A stretch of 64,000 nt of DNA from Sphaerisporangium viridialbum (GCF_049674955.1 NZ_CP187232.1:8494001-8558000), one strand, 5' to 3'; counted from the stretch's first letter, positions 32,790-41,493 are shown. Notes: generated by a model from the sequence alone, not told the origin. Made by a program: numbers and translations.

Positions 32790-33116
32790 ATGGTCACCGT
32801 CGGACTGCTGGTACGCGTGAACGCCCGGCCGGGAAAGGAATGGGAGACCGAGAACTTCCTGCGTGACGGGCTGGCCCTGATCGAGGACGAGCCGGGGACG
32901 GCCGCGTGGTTCGCGGTGCGCATCAACTGCGCGACCTTCGGCATCTTCGACGCCTTCGAGGAGGACGCCGGGCGGCGGGCCCACCTGGCGGACAAGGTCG
33001 CGGCGGCACTGATGGAGAGGTCCGACGAGCTCTTCACCCGGCCGCCCACCATCGAGAGGGTCGACATCCTCGCCACCAAGCTCCCGGAAGACGCCGGCAG
33101 ATCGAGCATCGCTTAG
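32790..33116 (+). CDS. Antibiotic biosynthesis monooxygenase (ABM) domain protein
   Basis: 108 residues; the ATG at 32790 has GGAGGGAGGG upstream. A ferredoxin-like ABM fold: VTVGLLVRVNARPGKEWETENFLRDGLALIEDEPGTAAWFAVRINCATFGIFDAFEEDAGRRAHLADKVAAALM. Members act as small cofactor-free oxygenases or as stress proteins. Activity is not predictable from sequence. Confidence 0.88.
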   Translation: MVTVGLLVRVNARPGKEWETENFLRDGLALIEDEPGTAAWFAVRINCATFGIFDAFEEDAGRRAHLADKVAAALMERSDELFTRPPTIERVDILATKLPEDAGRSSIA

Positions 33117-33133
33117 GAAGCCTTCCTGGGGCG

Positions 33134-34174
33134 TCACGCGCCGGGGGCGGCCTGGATGCGCTCGGCGAGCCAGGCGAGGGACATCGGGTAGCGGTAGTCG
33201 ATCGCGCCGTGGCCCGCGTCGAAGAGCTCGAAGCGGATGAGGTCGCCGGGCACCCCGTGGTCGAGGAGCGACCGGCGGAAGGCCTCGGCGCCGAGATCGA
33301 GGAAGTACTCGTCGCGGGTGCCCGCGTCGATCCAGATGCCCCGCATGGAGCGCATTGCGTCGGCGTGCTTCGGGACCATGCGGACAGGGTCCCAGTCGAG
33401 CCAGCGCTGCCAGACCTCGTCCCTGATCACTCCGGTGCGGGGATCGAACGGCAGCTCGGGAACGCCGTCGGGCCCGGCCGAGAAGGCCGCCGAGCAGCCG
33501 AGAACCGACAACAGCACGCCGTCCGCGGGGTGGGTGAACGCGGTGCGGGACCGGAACTCGTCCCACCACCGGCCGATGTCGCCGTCGAAGGCACGCAGGT
33601 GGCGGACGGCCTGGGCGAACTCCGGCAGGTAGCAGTGCTCGTAGAGGGTGTCGCCCGCGTGGGTGGCGAACGCGCCGAACAGGTCGGGACGCAGCATCGG
33701 GGTGATCATCGCCCCGAACCCGCCGCTGGACTTCCCCGTGATGGCGCGGTGGTCACGGTCGGCCAGGGTGCGGTAGCGGGCGTCCACCCAGGGCACGATC
33801 TCTTCGCAGAGGTAGGAGTGGTACCGGCCGGTGCCGGGCGAGTCGACGAACTGGCTGCCGCCGTAGCCCGTCCAGGCGTCCACGTAGACCACGATCACCG
33901 GCGGGGCCTCCCCACGGGCGAAGACCTGGTCGGCGGTCTCGGGGAACGGCCGGCGGAAGGGCGTGCGGTTCCCCCACATGGCCAGGTGGCCGGTGTACCC
34001 CTGGATCACGTAGACGGAGGGATAGCGGCGGCCCGGGTCGTCGTCGTATCCCGGCGGCACGTAGACCCAGAGGGGCCGCGCGTGCGGGTCACCCAACGGG
34101 TTCCCTCTCAGCGACTCGCTCTCGACGGTGTGCTCGTCGATCCGTCCTTCAAGGTCGGCCCGCCACGGCAACAT
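33134..34174 (-). CDS. Esterase family alpha/beta hydrolase
   Basis: 346 residues. AGGAGGGG lies 6 nt before the ATG at 34174, which decides against a GTG 24 bp upstream. Esterase-D-like fold: LWVYVPPGYDDDPGRRYPSVYVIQGYTGH, nucleophile in GKSSGGFGAMI, acidic region WIDAGTRDEYFLD and His in FDAGHGAIDYRY. No signal peptide was seen, so it is probably cytoplasmic. Substrate is unknown. Confidence 0.9.
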   Translation of the reverse strand: MLPWRADLEGRIDEHTVESESLRGNPLGDPHARPLWVYVPPGYDDDPGRRYPSVYVIQGYTGHLAMWGNRTPFRRPFPETADQVFARGEAPPVIVVYVDAWTGYGGSQFVDSPGTGRYHSYLCEEIVPWVDARYRTLADRDHRAITGKSSGGFGAMITPMLRPDLFGAFATHAGDTLYEHCYLPEFAQAVRHLRAFDGDIGRWWDEFRSRTAFTHPADGVLLSVLGCSAAFSAGPDGVPELPFDPRTGVIRDEVWQRWLDWDPVRMVPKHADAMRSMRGIWIDAGTRDEYFLDLGAEAFRRSLLDHGVPGDLIRFELFDAGHGAIDYRYPMSLAWLAERIQAAPGA

Positions 34175-34296
34175 GGGCACCCCTCCTTCGGCTCCCACAT
34201 CCGTATCACGGATCCCACGCGCTCCGCCTCCCCCTGTGCGGTCGAACCGGCGGGCACCTCACAGGCGAGAAGGGACGGCGGTGAGCCGGGCCGGGG

Positions 34297-35088
34297 TCAG
34301 TGGAGCAGGATGCGCGCCCACCGGCGCCGGGCGACCACCAGACCGAGCACCCCCATGACCATGAGGTACGCCACGCTCACGATCATGCCGGACTCGACGT
34401 GGCCCAGGGTGAGACCTCGCAGGAGCCGGATGCCGTGGTACAGGGGCAGCAGCTCGACGAAGATCTGCACCGGCCGGGGATAGACCGTGACCGGGTAGAA
34501 GGTGGTCGCGAACAGGAACATCGGCAGCAGCACGAGCTGGACGTACTGGAAGTCGTGCCATCCCCTGATGAACGTCGTCGTGGCCAGCCCCGTGGCCCCG
34601 AAGGCGAAGGCGACCAACAGCGCCCCGGGCAGCGACGCCAGGGCCCACGCGGAGGGCACCAGCCCGAACACGGCGATCACCACCAGGAAGCCGACGGCGG
34701 TGATGAGGGCCCGCGTCATCGCCCACGCCACCTCCCCCACCACGACGCCGGTCACGGTGACGGGAGTGGCGAGCACCGACTGGTAGAACCTGTCGAACTT
34801 CGACTTGGTGAAGGCGGCCTCCATCGTCTCGTGGAGCGCGCTGTTCATGACCGCCGTGGCCAGCAGCCCGGGGGCGACGAAGGAGGCGTACCCGACGTCG
34901 ACCCCGGCCACGTCGCCGATCATGCGGCCGACGCCGACCCCGATGGCCAGCAGGTACAGCACGGGCTCGAAGATCGAGTACAGGGCCATGGTCCAGGGGC
35001 TGTGACCCTTGTGGACCCACAGGTTGCGGAGCAGCAGCAGGTGCGCGCCGCCCCCGCGCGGGACGGCGGGGGCTTCCAGGGCCGGCAT
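34297..35088 (-). CDS. ABC-2 type exporter permease (second permease)
   Basis: 263 residues with six membrane helices and the ABC-2 pattern FEPVLYLLAIGVGVGRMI...YASFVAPGLLATAVMNSALHETMEAAFTKSKFDRFYQSVLATPVTVTGVVVGE...LLPLYHGIRLLRGL. It forms a three-gene exporter with the upstream permease and ATPase, similar in layout to NodIJ/DrrAB-type systems. The cargo is unknown. Confidence 0.92.
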   Translation of the reverse strand: MPALEAPAVPRGGGAHLLLLRNLWVHKGHSPWTMALYSIFEPVLYLLAIGVGVGRMIGDVAGVDVGYASFVAPGLLATAVMNSALHETMEAAFTKSKFDRFYQSVLATPVTVTGVVVGEVAWAMTRALITAVGFLVVIAVFGLVPSAWALASLPGALLVAFAFGATGLATTTFIRGWHDFQYVQLVLLPMFLFATTFYPVTVYPRPVQIFVELLPLYHGIRLLRGLTLGHVESGMIVSVAYLMVMGVLGLVVARRRWARILLH

Positions 35089-35116
35089 GTGGCTCCTCTC
35101 AGAACCTTCAGAGCCT

Positions 35117-35872
35117 TCAGAAATGGAGGTGTCGCCGGTAGGTCACGAGGGCCGCCGCCACCCCGCCCCCGGCGAGGGCGGTCAGGTAGGCGACGTGGAT
35201 CAGCGAGGCCACCGGGGTCGCGGTCCCGAGGCTCAGAGTGCGGCACAGGTCGACGCCGTGCCACAGCGGCAGGACGTACGCCATCGGCCGCAGCCACTCG
35301 GGGAGCGCGTCCAGGGTGAAGAACGTGCCTGACAGCAGGTACATCGGCATCAGGACGAACCGGAAGATCGTGTTGAGCGTGGCGAACCTCTCCACGGTGA
35401 CCGCCCACGCCGCGAGCGGGGTCGCGAAGGCCATGCCGGTGAGCAGGGCGGCGGGCACGGTGAGCACCACCAGCGGCGAGCGGGAGGCGCCGAAGGCCAC
35501 CATCACCACGGCGAACGCCAGCGCGCTGGACGCGACGCGGAACGCCATGAACAGCAGGTGGCCGGCCATGATGTCCTTGGGCTCAAGCGGCGTCGCGGCG
35601 GCCACCACGTAGCCGCGCTCTCGGCGCAGCGCGCTGTTCACCCTGAACGCCGACTCGATGTAGGCGTTCTGCATGGCAGCGGCGGCGAGCATCCCCGGAG
35701 CGAAGAACTCCAGGTACGACATGCCGTCCAGGGACTCGGGAGAGACGAGCCGCCCGAGCCCGGCGCCGATGGCCAGCAGGAACAGCAGCGGGTTGGCCAC
35801 GCTGACGACGATGGTCGACCGCCAGGTGCGGCGGTAGCGGAGCATCCAGGCGGAGAACTCGCGCAGGAACAC
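35117..35872 (-). CDS. ABC-2 type exporter permease (first permease)
   Basis: 251 residues with six membrane helices; FLREFSAWMLRYRRTWRSTIVVSVANPLLFLLAIGAGLGRLV...YLEFFAPGMLAAAAMQNAYIESAFRVNSALRRERGYVVAAATPLEPKDIMAGHLL. It lies 9 bp after the ATPase gene and 28 bp before the second permease. The permeases are paralogous and probably form a heterodimer. Confidence 0.92.
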   Translation of the reverse strand: MFLREFSAWMLRYRRTWRSTIVVSVANPLLFLLAIGAGLGRLVSPESLDGMSYLEFFAPGMLAAAAMQNAYIESAFRVNSALRRERGYVVAAATPLEPKDIMAGHLLFMAFRVASSALAFAVVMVAFGASRSPLVVLTVPAALLTGMAFATPLAAWAVTVERFATLNTIFRFVLMPMYLLSGTFFTLDALPEWLRPMAYVLPLWHGVDLCRTLSLGTATPVASLIHVAYLTALAGGGVAAALVTYRRHLHF

Positions 35873-35881
35873 GCCGCCTCC

Positions 35882-36856
35882 TCAGTCCGTCAGCGAGCGG
35901 CCGGCGAGGCGCAGGAACACGTCCTCGAGGGTGGACCGGCGCACCAGCGCCGTCACGGGGGCCAGCCTCGCGGCGGTGACGGCCGCCAGCGCGTCCTCGC
36001 CGTCGGGGGTGTAGATCATCAGGCGGTCCGGCAGGACCTCCATCCGCTCTCCCCCGCGCGCGCCGACCAGGGCACGGACCTTCTCCGCGGCCTGCTCCTG
36101 CTCGTCCAGCCGGAACCGCAGTTCCAGGACCTCGCGTGTGGAGTGGCGTTCGATCAGTTCCCGGGGTGAGCCCTCGTCGGCGATGAGCCCCTTGTCCATC
36201 ACGACCAGCCGGTCGCAGAGCTGCTCGGCCTCGTCCATGTAGTGGGTGGTGAGCAGCAGCGTCACGCCCTGCTGCTTGAGCCTGAACAGCCGGTCCCACA
36301 GGACGTGGCGCGCCTGCGGGTCGAGGCCGGTGGTGGGCTCGTCCAGGAGGAGGACGTCAGGCTCGTTGATCAGCGAGCGGGCGATGGTCAGCCTCCGCCG
36401 CATGCCTCCCGAGAGCGCCTCCACGCGGTCGCCGGCCTTCTCCTCCAACTGGGCGAACTCCAGCAGGCGCGTGGCGCGCTCGGCGAGCACGCGGCGGGAG
36501 AGGCCGAAGTAGTGGCCGTACATCAGCAGGTTCTCGCGGACGGTCAGCTCGGCGTCCAGCGCGTCGTCCTGCGGCACGACGCCGAGGCGGGCCCTGATCC
36601 TGCGCCCGTCGCGCGCCGGGTCCATGCCGAGGATGCGGAGGGTGCCCGAGGTCACCGGGGACACGCAGCCGAGCATTCGCATGGTCGACGACTTTCCCGC
36701 CCCGTTGGGCCCGAGGAAGCCGAACGCCTCGCCCCTGCCGACGTGGAAGTCCAGGCCCGCCACCGCCTGGAAGACGCCTCCGGGCCTGTCCCTGGCGGGG
36801 TAGGTCTTCACCAGGCCCTTCGCCTCGATCAGAGGCGCCTCCATGCCGTCGCTCAC
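35882..36856 (-). CDS. ABC-2 exporter ATPase (NodI/DrrA type)
   Basis: About 324 residues. GTG at 36856 (VSDGMEAPLIEAKGLVKTYPA), with alternatives at 36844 and 36901. Walker A FGFLGPNGAGKSS, Q-loop VVPQDDALD, signature LSGGMRRRL, Walker B LLLDEPTTGLD and H-loop LTTHYMDEAEQL; the DrrA-like C-terminal extension follows. It energises the two permeases downstream. A small-molecule or lipid exporter; self-resistance is possible. Confidence 0.93.
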   Translation of the reverse strand: MSDGMEAPLIEAKGLVKTYPARDRPGGVFQAVAGLDFHVGRGEAFGFLGPNGAGKSSTMRMLGCVSPVTSGTLRILGMDPARDGRRIRARLGVVPQDDALDAELTVRENLLMYGHYFGLSRRVLAERATRLLEFAQLEEKAGDRVEALSGGMRRRLTIARSLINEPDVLLLDEPTTGLDPQARHVLWDRLFRLKQQGVTLLLTTHYMDEAEQLCDRLVVMDKGLIADEGSPRELIERHSTREVLELRFRLDEQEQAAEKVRALVGARGGERMEVLPDRLMIYTPDGEDALAAVTAARLAPVTALVRRSTLEDVFLRLAGRSLTD

Positions 36857-37032
36857 CCTGCACACCTCTGGCTCTCCGGTGCGGCCGGTCACCTCAGCCA
36901 CAGATCATCAGTGAGTAATTTCACCGAAGTCTGCAATACCCGACTTAAATCACGCAACATGTTTACAGTGCGATGCAATGCGGGTTCGCCATGGGCCGGA
37001 ACCGGCGAGGGCTCATCGGCCGGACCACCCTG

Positions 37033-37059
37033 CGCCCCGGCCGCGGGACGGCCGGGGCG
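37033..37059 (-). terminator. Terminator after the flavoprotein gene
   Basis: A perfect 11-bp stem (CGCCCCGGCCG) with a 5-nt loop, 16 bp past the stop of the NAD(P)/FAD oxidoreductase. Confidence 0.65.
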
Positions 37060-37074
37060 TGGGAGCCGGGTGGG

Positions 37075-38181
37075 CTACCCGGCGATGCCGAGGATCTCGG
37101 CCAGGGGGCCCACCAGCAGGCCCCTGCCCTTGATGTCCGCGATGACGGAGCTGTCGACGACGCCGTCCTGTCCGGGGAGCTGGCCCGCGCCGCGCTCGGG
37201 TCCGAGCGGCACGACGATGACGGGCGGCATCGGCTCGTACGCCTGGACCTCGCCCTCGCCGGTGATCAGCGCGCGGATGTTGCCCGCGACGATCTCGGCC
37301 TGGCGCCCGGCCGACCCGGCCATCGGCGGGCCCACGGTGATGATGTCGCCGAGCGCGAAGACGGTGTCCTGGCCGAGCACCCGCAGCTCGGGAGTGACCT
37401 CGATGAGCTGCCCGGGCGTGCGGGCAGGGGTGAGGTCGTCGGCGAGGTAGCCGGTGATGGGGGTGGTGCCGTAGCAGCGGTACCAGACGTCGGCGGTGAT
37501 CTCGGTGCCCGTCGCGGTCGTCACCGTGAACGTCCCGGCGGTGCCGGGCTCGGTGGGAGGCGCCTCGCGCAGGGCTCCGCCCAGCAGCAGCTCCACGCCG
37601 AGCTCGTCCAGCTGGCGCCGGAGCTCCGCGCGGAGCTCCGGCATGAACGGACCGGCGAGGATGTCGTCGGCCGTGTCGACGATGGTGACGTGCTTGCCGG
37701 GCCAGACGGCCTTGATCTCGCCGGCCAGCTCCAGGCCCACGGGGCCCGCGCCCACCAGCAGCACCCGGTCGGCGTCGGCGAGGGCCCGATGCGAGGCCCG
37801 GTAGCGCTCGTGCGCGACCTCGGTCTCCGTGGCGTCGGTCTTGCCGGGGAAGGGGTAGGTGGAGCCGGTCGCCAGCACGATGTAGTCGGCGGCGATCTCC
37901 TCGCCGGAGCCGACGACGACCCGCTTGGAGTCGACGGCGGCGGCGCGGTCGCGGACCACCCGGCCACGGGCGAGCAGGTTGTCGTACGCCATGAAGATGC
38001 GCGGCAGCCACGCCGGGTCCACCAGGGCCCGCAGAGCCGCGACGTTGTGGACGAAGGCGTCCTTGGGCTCGACCAGCACGACGTCGGCCACGTCGTCGAG
38101 CGCCTTGGCGACGCGGATGCCTCCGTATCCGCCGCCGATCACCGCAACGGTGGGCTGCCAGGCAGGTGCGATGTCACTCAT
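37075..38181 (-). CDS. NAD(P)/FAD-dependent oxidoreductase (AIFM2/NDH-2-like)
   Basis: 368 residues. N-terminal FAD motif VAVIGGGYGGIRVAKAL, NAD(P) motif VLLVGAGPVGLELAGEI near residue 140, and FALGDIITVGP for the flavin phosphate. It resembles AMID/FSP1-type NAD(P)H:quinone reductases. The MarR regulator is divergent; a 14-bp palindrome lies between, and this gene is the likely regulatory target. Confidence 0.9.
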   Translation of the reverse strand: MSDIAPAWQPTVAVIGGGYGGIRVAKALDDVADVVLVEPKDAFVHNVAALRALVDPAWLPRIFMAYDNLLARGRVVRDRAAAVDSKRVVVGSGEEIAADYIVLATGSTYPFPGKTDATETEVAHERYRASHRALADADRVLLVGAGPVGLELAGEIKAVWPGKHVTIVDTADDILAGPFMPELRAELRRQLDELGVELLLGGALREAPPTEPGTAGTFTVTTATGTEITADVWYRCYGTTPITGYLADDLTPARTPGQLIEVTPELRVLGQDTVFALGDIITVGPPMAGSAGRQAEIVAGNIRALITGEGEVQAYEPMPPVIVVPLGPERGAGQLPGQDGVVDSSVIADIKGRGLLVGPLAEILGIAG

Positions 38182-38261
38182 AAGGGTCCCCGATCTTGTT
38201 CCTGGACGGAAGCGCGCAGGTCCGGCACGGCCGGGCGCAGCTCGTTGACCCTAACATATCG

Positions 38262-38275
38262 TTGAAGCGCTTCAA
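38262..38275. promoter_or_regulatory. Perfect 14-bp palindrome, candidate MarR operator
   Basis: TTGAAGCGCTTCAA lies in the AT-rich gap between the divergent flavoprotein and MarR genes, 39 bp upstream of the MarR ATG. Its length and place suit a MarR-family dimer site. Confidence 0.6.
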
Positions 38276-38313
38276 TTATATTCCAGGTTCGATCATTTCG
38301 TGTGTGTTACGGT

Positions 38314-38784
38314 ATGGATATGAGAGTCGAGGACGTCCAGGCGCCCAGGGCCGTGGACCGTCTCGGCCTGCTCCTGGCCCGCCACGGCGGCATCACGAAC
38401 GAACGCATGCGTCACGCGCTCGGCGTGACCGGCCTGACCCCGAGGCACGCGGTGGCGCTGATGAACCTCGCCGAGAGCGGCCCCATGGGCCAGCAGGCGC
38501 TCATCGAGGCGCTGGGCGTTGATCCCAGCGTGCTGGTGGCGATCCTCAACGACCTCGAACGCGACGGGCTCGCCGAGCGCCGCCGCGATCCCGCCGACCG
38601 GCGCCGCCACATCGTCGAGATGACCACCGCGGGGGCCTGCACGCTCACCAGGGTCGAGCAGGCGCTGGCCGAGGTCGAGCGCGAGCTGTTCGCCGACCTC
38701 GACGAGGATGAGATCGCCCAGCTCCACCGGCTCCTGAGCCGCATCAGGACCACGCCTGACGACCCCGGCTGCACCGAGGCCTGA
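38314..38784 (+). CDS. MarR family transcriptional regulator
   Basis: About 156 residues (ATG at 38314; a GTG 12 bp upstream and an ATG 6 bp downstream are alternatives). Winged helix: LTPRHAVALMNLAESGPMGQQALIEALGVDPSVLVAILNDLERDGLAERRRDPADRRRHIVEMTTAG, with the conserved wing D-x-R-D-R-R pattern. It probably represses itself and the divergent oxidoreductase through the palindrome at 38262. Confidence 0.92.
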   Translation: MDMRVEDVQAPRAVDRLGLLLARHGGITNERMRHALGVTGLTPRHAVALMNLAESGPMGQQALIEALGVDPSVLVAILNDLERDGLAERRRDPADRRRHIVEMTTAGACTLTRVEQALAEVERELFADLDEDEIAQLHRLLSRIRTTPDDPGCTEA

Positions 38785-38788
38785 CCCG

Positions 38789-38856
38789 CCTTCGGACGCC
38801 CCGCACATGAGCCTTCGGGCGCCCGCACATGAGCCCTCGGGCGCCCCGCACATGAA
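38789..38856. repeat. Three tandem copies of a 22-23-bp repeat
   Basis: Units at 38789-38811, 38812-38833 and 38834-38856 share CTTCGGGCGCCCCGCACATGA with few changes. They lie directly after the MarR stop codon. No coding role was seen. Confidence 0.8.
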
Positions 38857-38860
38857 ACGA

Positions 38861-38895
38861 GCCGGGGCCCGCACCTCGAAGGTGCGGGCCCCGGC
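38861..38895. terminator. Bidirectional terminator between marR and the cold-shock gene
   Basis: A perfect 16-bp stem (GCCGGGGCCCGCACCT) with a CGA loop, 18 bp from the cold-shock protein stop. Confidence 0.75.
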
Positions 38896-38913
38896 CCTGT
38901 TACGCGCGTCAGA

Positions 38914-39117
38914 TCAGACGGGAACGATGTTCTCCGCCTGCGGGCCCTTCTGGCCCTGGGTGACGTCGAACGAGACCTTCTGGCCCTCCTGGAGCTCACG
39001 GAAGCCCGAGGCGGCGATGTTGGAGTAGTGGGCGAAGACGTCGGCGCCGCCGCCCTCCTGCTCGATGAAGCCGAAGCCCTTTTCCGCGTTGAACCACTTC
39101 ACAGTGCCAGTAGCCAT
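38914..39117 (-). CDS. Cold-shock protein (CspA family)
   Basis: 67 residues, full CspA length: MATGTVKWFNAEKGFGFIEQEGGGADVFAHYSNIAASGFRELQEGQKVSFDVTQGQKGPQAENIVPV. RNP1 (KGFGFI) and RNP2 (VFAHY) RNA-binding motifs are intact. GAAGGAGA precedes the ATG. An RNA chaperone or transcription antiterminator in the cytoplasm. The leader contains a terminator-like hairpin (39215-39245), so it may be regulated at the RNA level. Confidence 0.97.
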   Translation of the reverse strand: MATGTVKWFNAEKGFGFIEQEGGGADVFAHYSNIAASGFRELQEGQKVSFDVTQGQKGPQAENIVPV

Positions 39118-39443
39118 GTCATTCTCCTTCGATAGGGGGTCGAGCCGGAATCGGCACTGTGCCGACTCCGCGTCGCCGCGATGAGCCCATCCGGAGATGA
39201 CCGGCAAACAAAAATGCACCTGAAGGTTACATCTCGTCAGGTGCACACAGAGTTTATGGGTACCACAACTGCAACTGGCATGAGCCTAGCACACCTGCGC
39301 CCCCACCTGCCGACGACCGGTCAGGGCGACCGGTCAGGGGTCGCCGCCGCCGATCACTCGCCCATCTGGCCGTCGCGTACGCGCCGGTACCTCCTGCCGC
39401 GTACGAGCAGGCCCAGGCCGGCGGCCGGGTGCCGGCGTGAGAT
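39118..39443 (-). other. Leader and promoter region of the cold-shock gene
   Basis: About 325 bp without an ORF of its own between the cold-shock gene and the convergent end of the surface-protein gene. It contains the hairpin at 39215-39245. On the minus strand the section further upstream is AT-richer (CCCATAAACTCT near 39255) and probably holds the promoter. Confidence 0.5.
39215..39245 (-). terminator. Terminator-like hairpin with T tract in the cold-shock leader
   Basis: On the minus strand TGCACCTG and CAGGTGCA form an 8-bp stem with a 15-nt loop, followed at once by TTTTTGTTT, about 100 nt upstream of the start codon. It looks like an intrinsic terminator or attenuator acting in the direction of the cold-shock gene. 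Confidence 0.55.
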
Positions 39444-40391
39444 CTAGAAATGGGAACCGTCCTCGGCCCGGTGGAGGGCGGCGGCGAGCACCTTCGCCCG
39501 GTAACGGCGTCGCGCGTACCAGCCGAGCAGCAGCAGCGCCGCCATCGCGACGAGCAGGACCACCAGCAGGTGCAGCGGGAAGACGACGATCCTCACGGTG
39601 GCGGTGTGCGCGCCCTCGCCCGGCCCGGGGATGGAGACGGTCGCGTGGCAGACGCACATCAGCGGCGGGTTCCACCGGGTGCTGACCTCACGGGTCGAGC
39701 CGCGCAGCACGGTGAAGTCGGGAAAGATGAGATCGCTCCCGCCCACCCGCACGTGCAGCCGCCCGGTGCCGCGGAAGTCGCGGTGCACCGTGCCGAAGTC
39801 GTGGATCCTCGTGGTGATGGGCACGGGACCGTCCATGACGAACCCCGGCGCGCGGAGGTCCGTGACCTCGACCGAGCTGTCGATGGAGCCGGGGACGGTG
39901 ATGAACACCGGGGCCGCGATCACCCGGTTGATCCGCAGGTTGCCCGCGTCGCGGCGGGCCGGGACCTTGAAGAGCAGGGCGAGCTGGTGATCACCCGGCT
40001 CCGGGGCGGTGGGCACCGTGATCCGGACGGTCACGTTCCTGGTCGTGCCGGGCGCCATCCGGAACCGCACGGGGTCGACGCTCACCCAGGCCGACGCGGC
40101 GTAGGGGGCGTCGGGCCTGAAGTTCAGCGCACCTTTCTCGCTCGCGGTGAAGTCGGCCTTCTCGACGATCACGTCGTATGGCGTCCTGCCTCCGTTGGTC
40201 ACGTGGAAGTGCTGGACGGTGGAGACCGTGCCCGCGGGGACGACCAGGCGGGCCGGGCTCACCTGCAACGAGAACCCTGGCGTGGGCCTGGCCAAGGCGA
40301 GGACGGCCGGGCACTGCGCCGCGAGAAGGCAGGCCACCGAGAGGACACCGCACAGCTTCCGCCCGAGCCGGCGGGGCACGACGCCCTTCAT
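39444..40391 (-). CDS. Membrane-anchored extracellular protein, DUF916-like beta-sandwich
   Basis: 315 residues. Signal peptide (VLSVACLLAAQCPAVLALA), then two beta-sandwich segments: FSLQVSPARLVVPAGTVSTVQHFHVTNGGRTPYDVIVEKADFTASEK...RMAPGTTRNVTVRITVP (DUF916-like) and a second domain VITTRIHDFGTVHRDFRGTG-like region, with a C-terminal membrane helix (LHLLVVLLVAMAALLLLGWYARRRYR). Such proteins are surface-exposed and may bind cell-wall partners. It is divergent from an LPFTG protein, suggesting joint action on the cell surface. Confidence 0.8.
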   Translation of the reverse strand: MKGVVPRRLGRKLCGVLSVACLLAAQCPAVLALARPTPGFSLQVSPARLVVPAGTVSTVQHFHVTNGGRTPYDVIVEKADFTASEKGALNFRPDAPYAASAWVSVDPVRFRMAPGTTRNVTVRITVPTAPEPGDHQLALLFKVPARRDAGNLRINRVIAAPVFITVPGSIDSSVEVTDLRAPGFVMDGPVPITTRIHDFGTVHRDFRGTGRLHVRVGGSDLIFPDFTVLRGSTREVSTRWNPPLMCVCHATVSIPGPGEGAHTATVRIVVFPLHLLVVLLVAMAALLLLGWYARRRYRAKVLAAALHRAEDGSHF

Positions 40392-40830
40392 CAGGGCGCC
40401 CGTCCGAATACAACCGTTTTCATCCGCAGTATCCCTGCCTGACCGTGATCATTTGCAGGCAGTATCCGAGCAATCACTCAGAGTGTCAAGAATGATCGCT
40501 CGCAACCCTCTTCGGTGGGTCTCACGCGGAATCATCGCCGCACGAACGCCTTCACAAAGATGACAATTCCGACATTAACCCCATTTATCGGACGTTGCAC
40601 GGAAGTACACGATCATTGTCCGGAAATTTGCATTGCCGAGCGGTGCGCTCGGCCGCACATATCCGGTAATCCCGGAATCCGGCGCGTCGGGCGAGAGGGC
40701 TCCAGTCGGACAGCGCAGGACAAGTCGCAATCGCGGTGATATCCCGCTTGAAATGGGTAAATTCGAGAAAGGCCGATAGATGTGCAACAGGCGATCAATG
40801 GGCAGAATTTAAGTTATCCGGGGGAAAACC
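40392..40830. other. Long gene-free interval between two divergent surface-protein genes
   Basis: About 440 bp, clearly richer in A and T than its surroundings (for example TTTGCATTG near 40627 and AATTTAAGTTATCC near 40806), with no convincing ORF or known RNA motif. It should contain both promoters. Its length suggests long leaders or several regulator sites. Confidence 0.5.
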
Positions 40831-41490
40831 ATGCGTGGACGGCTCAGGTCAATCGTGCTGGGAATCGAGGTCGCGGTCCTGCTGGCCGTCTGCGCGCCCA
40901 CGGCCATGGCCGCCTCGGCGATCGGACACGACGGTGAGGGGGACGGGCGCCGCACGGCGGGCGAGGCGGTCCCCGGCGAGGACGGGGCGGCCTCCACCGG
41001 GGTGTCGGTGCGGGTGCTTCCCGCGCCGAGCGGCAGCCCGACCGGCCGTCCGGACCCGCCCCGGCCCGGCGGCGACCCTGTGACCGGGACCGGCGCCTCG
41101 ACCACGGACTCGGCACCGTGGGATCTCGACGACCTCCCCGCCGGAACCTCGCACACCGAATCGGGATCACGCCAGTTCGGAAAGGGGCCGAACACCGAGA
41201 CCCACACCTGGAGCAACCACGTGGAGGTCCATGAATTCGGCGACTCCCCGTACAACGGCAGGGGCACCACGCGCATGGAATCCCACGAATTCGGAAACGA
41301 AATCCCCGCCATAATCCTCCACACCCCGACCACCGCGCCCGTACCGCGTCAAACAGGGAACCTGCCCTTCACAGGAATCGACGGCCAGAGCCTTGGCATC
41401 GTGGTGGGAAGCGGAGTGGCCGCCATTCTCCTTGGCGCCTACTTCGTCAGGATGTCGCTCAGGCGAAGGCGCTCGGCGCCGCACGAATGA
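40831..41490 (+). CDS. LPFTG-motif sortase-anchored surface protein
   Basis: 219 residues; GGGGGAAAA precedes the ATG. Signal peptide (IVLGIEVAVLLAVCAPTAMAA), a disordered Pro/Gly/Thr-rich extracellular region of about 150 residues, and a C-terminal sorting signal: GNLPFTGID, a hydrophobic helix (LGIVVGSGVAAILLGAYFV) and a basic tail (RRRRS). A sortase would cleave in LPFTG and attach it to the wall. No sortase gene is in the window. The Asn-containing repeats HEFGDS/HEFGNE are the only internal pattern. Confidence 0.82.
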   Translation: MRGRLRSIVLGIEVAVLLAVCAPTAMAASAIGHDGEGDGRRTAGEAVPGEDGAASTGVSVRVLPAPSGSPTGRPDPPRPGGDPVTGTGASTTDSAPWDLDDLPAGTSHTESGSRQFGKGPNTETHTWSNHVEVHEFGDSPYNGRGTTRMESHEFGNEIPAIILHTPTTAPVPRQTGNLPFTGIDGQSLGIVVGSGVAAILLGAYFVRMSLRRRRSAPHE

Positions 41491-41493
41491 CCG

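Noticed and set aside
32725..38784. Biosynthetic gene cluster (PPTase, ABM protein, esterase, ABC exporter, MarR)
   Set aside because: No core synthase is present; these families also occur widely outside such clusters, so the grouping is not supported.
38789..38856. Tandem repeats as a CRISPR array
   Set aside because: Units are contiguous without spacers and no cas gene is present.
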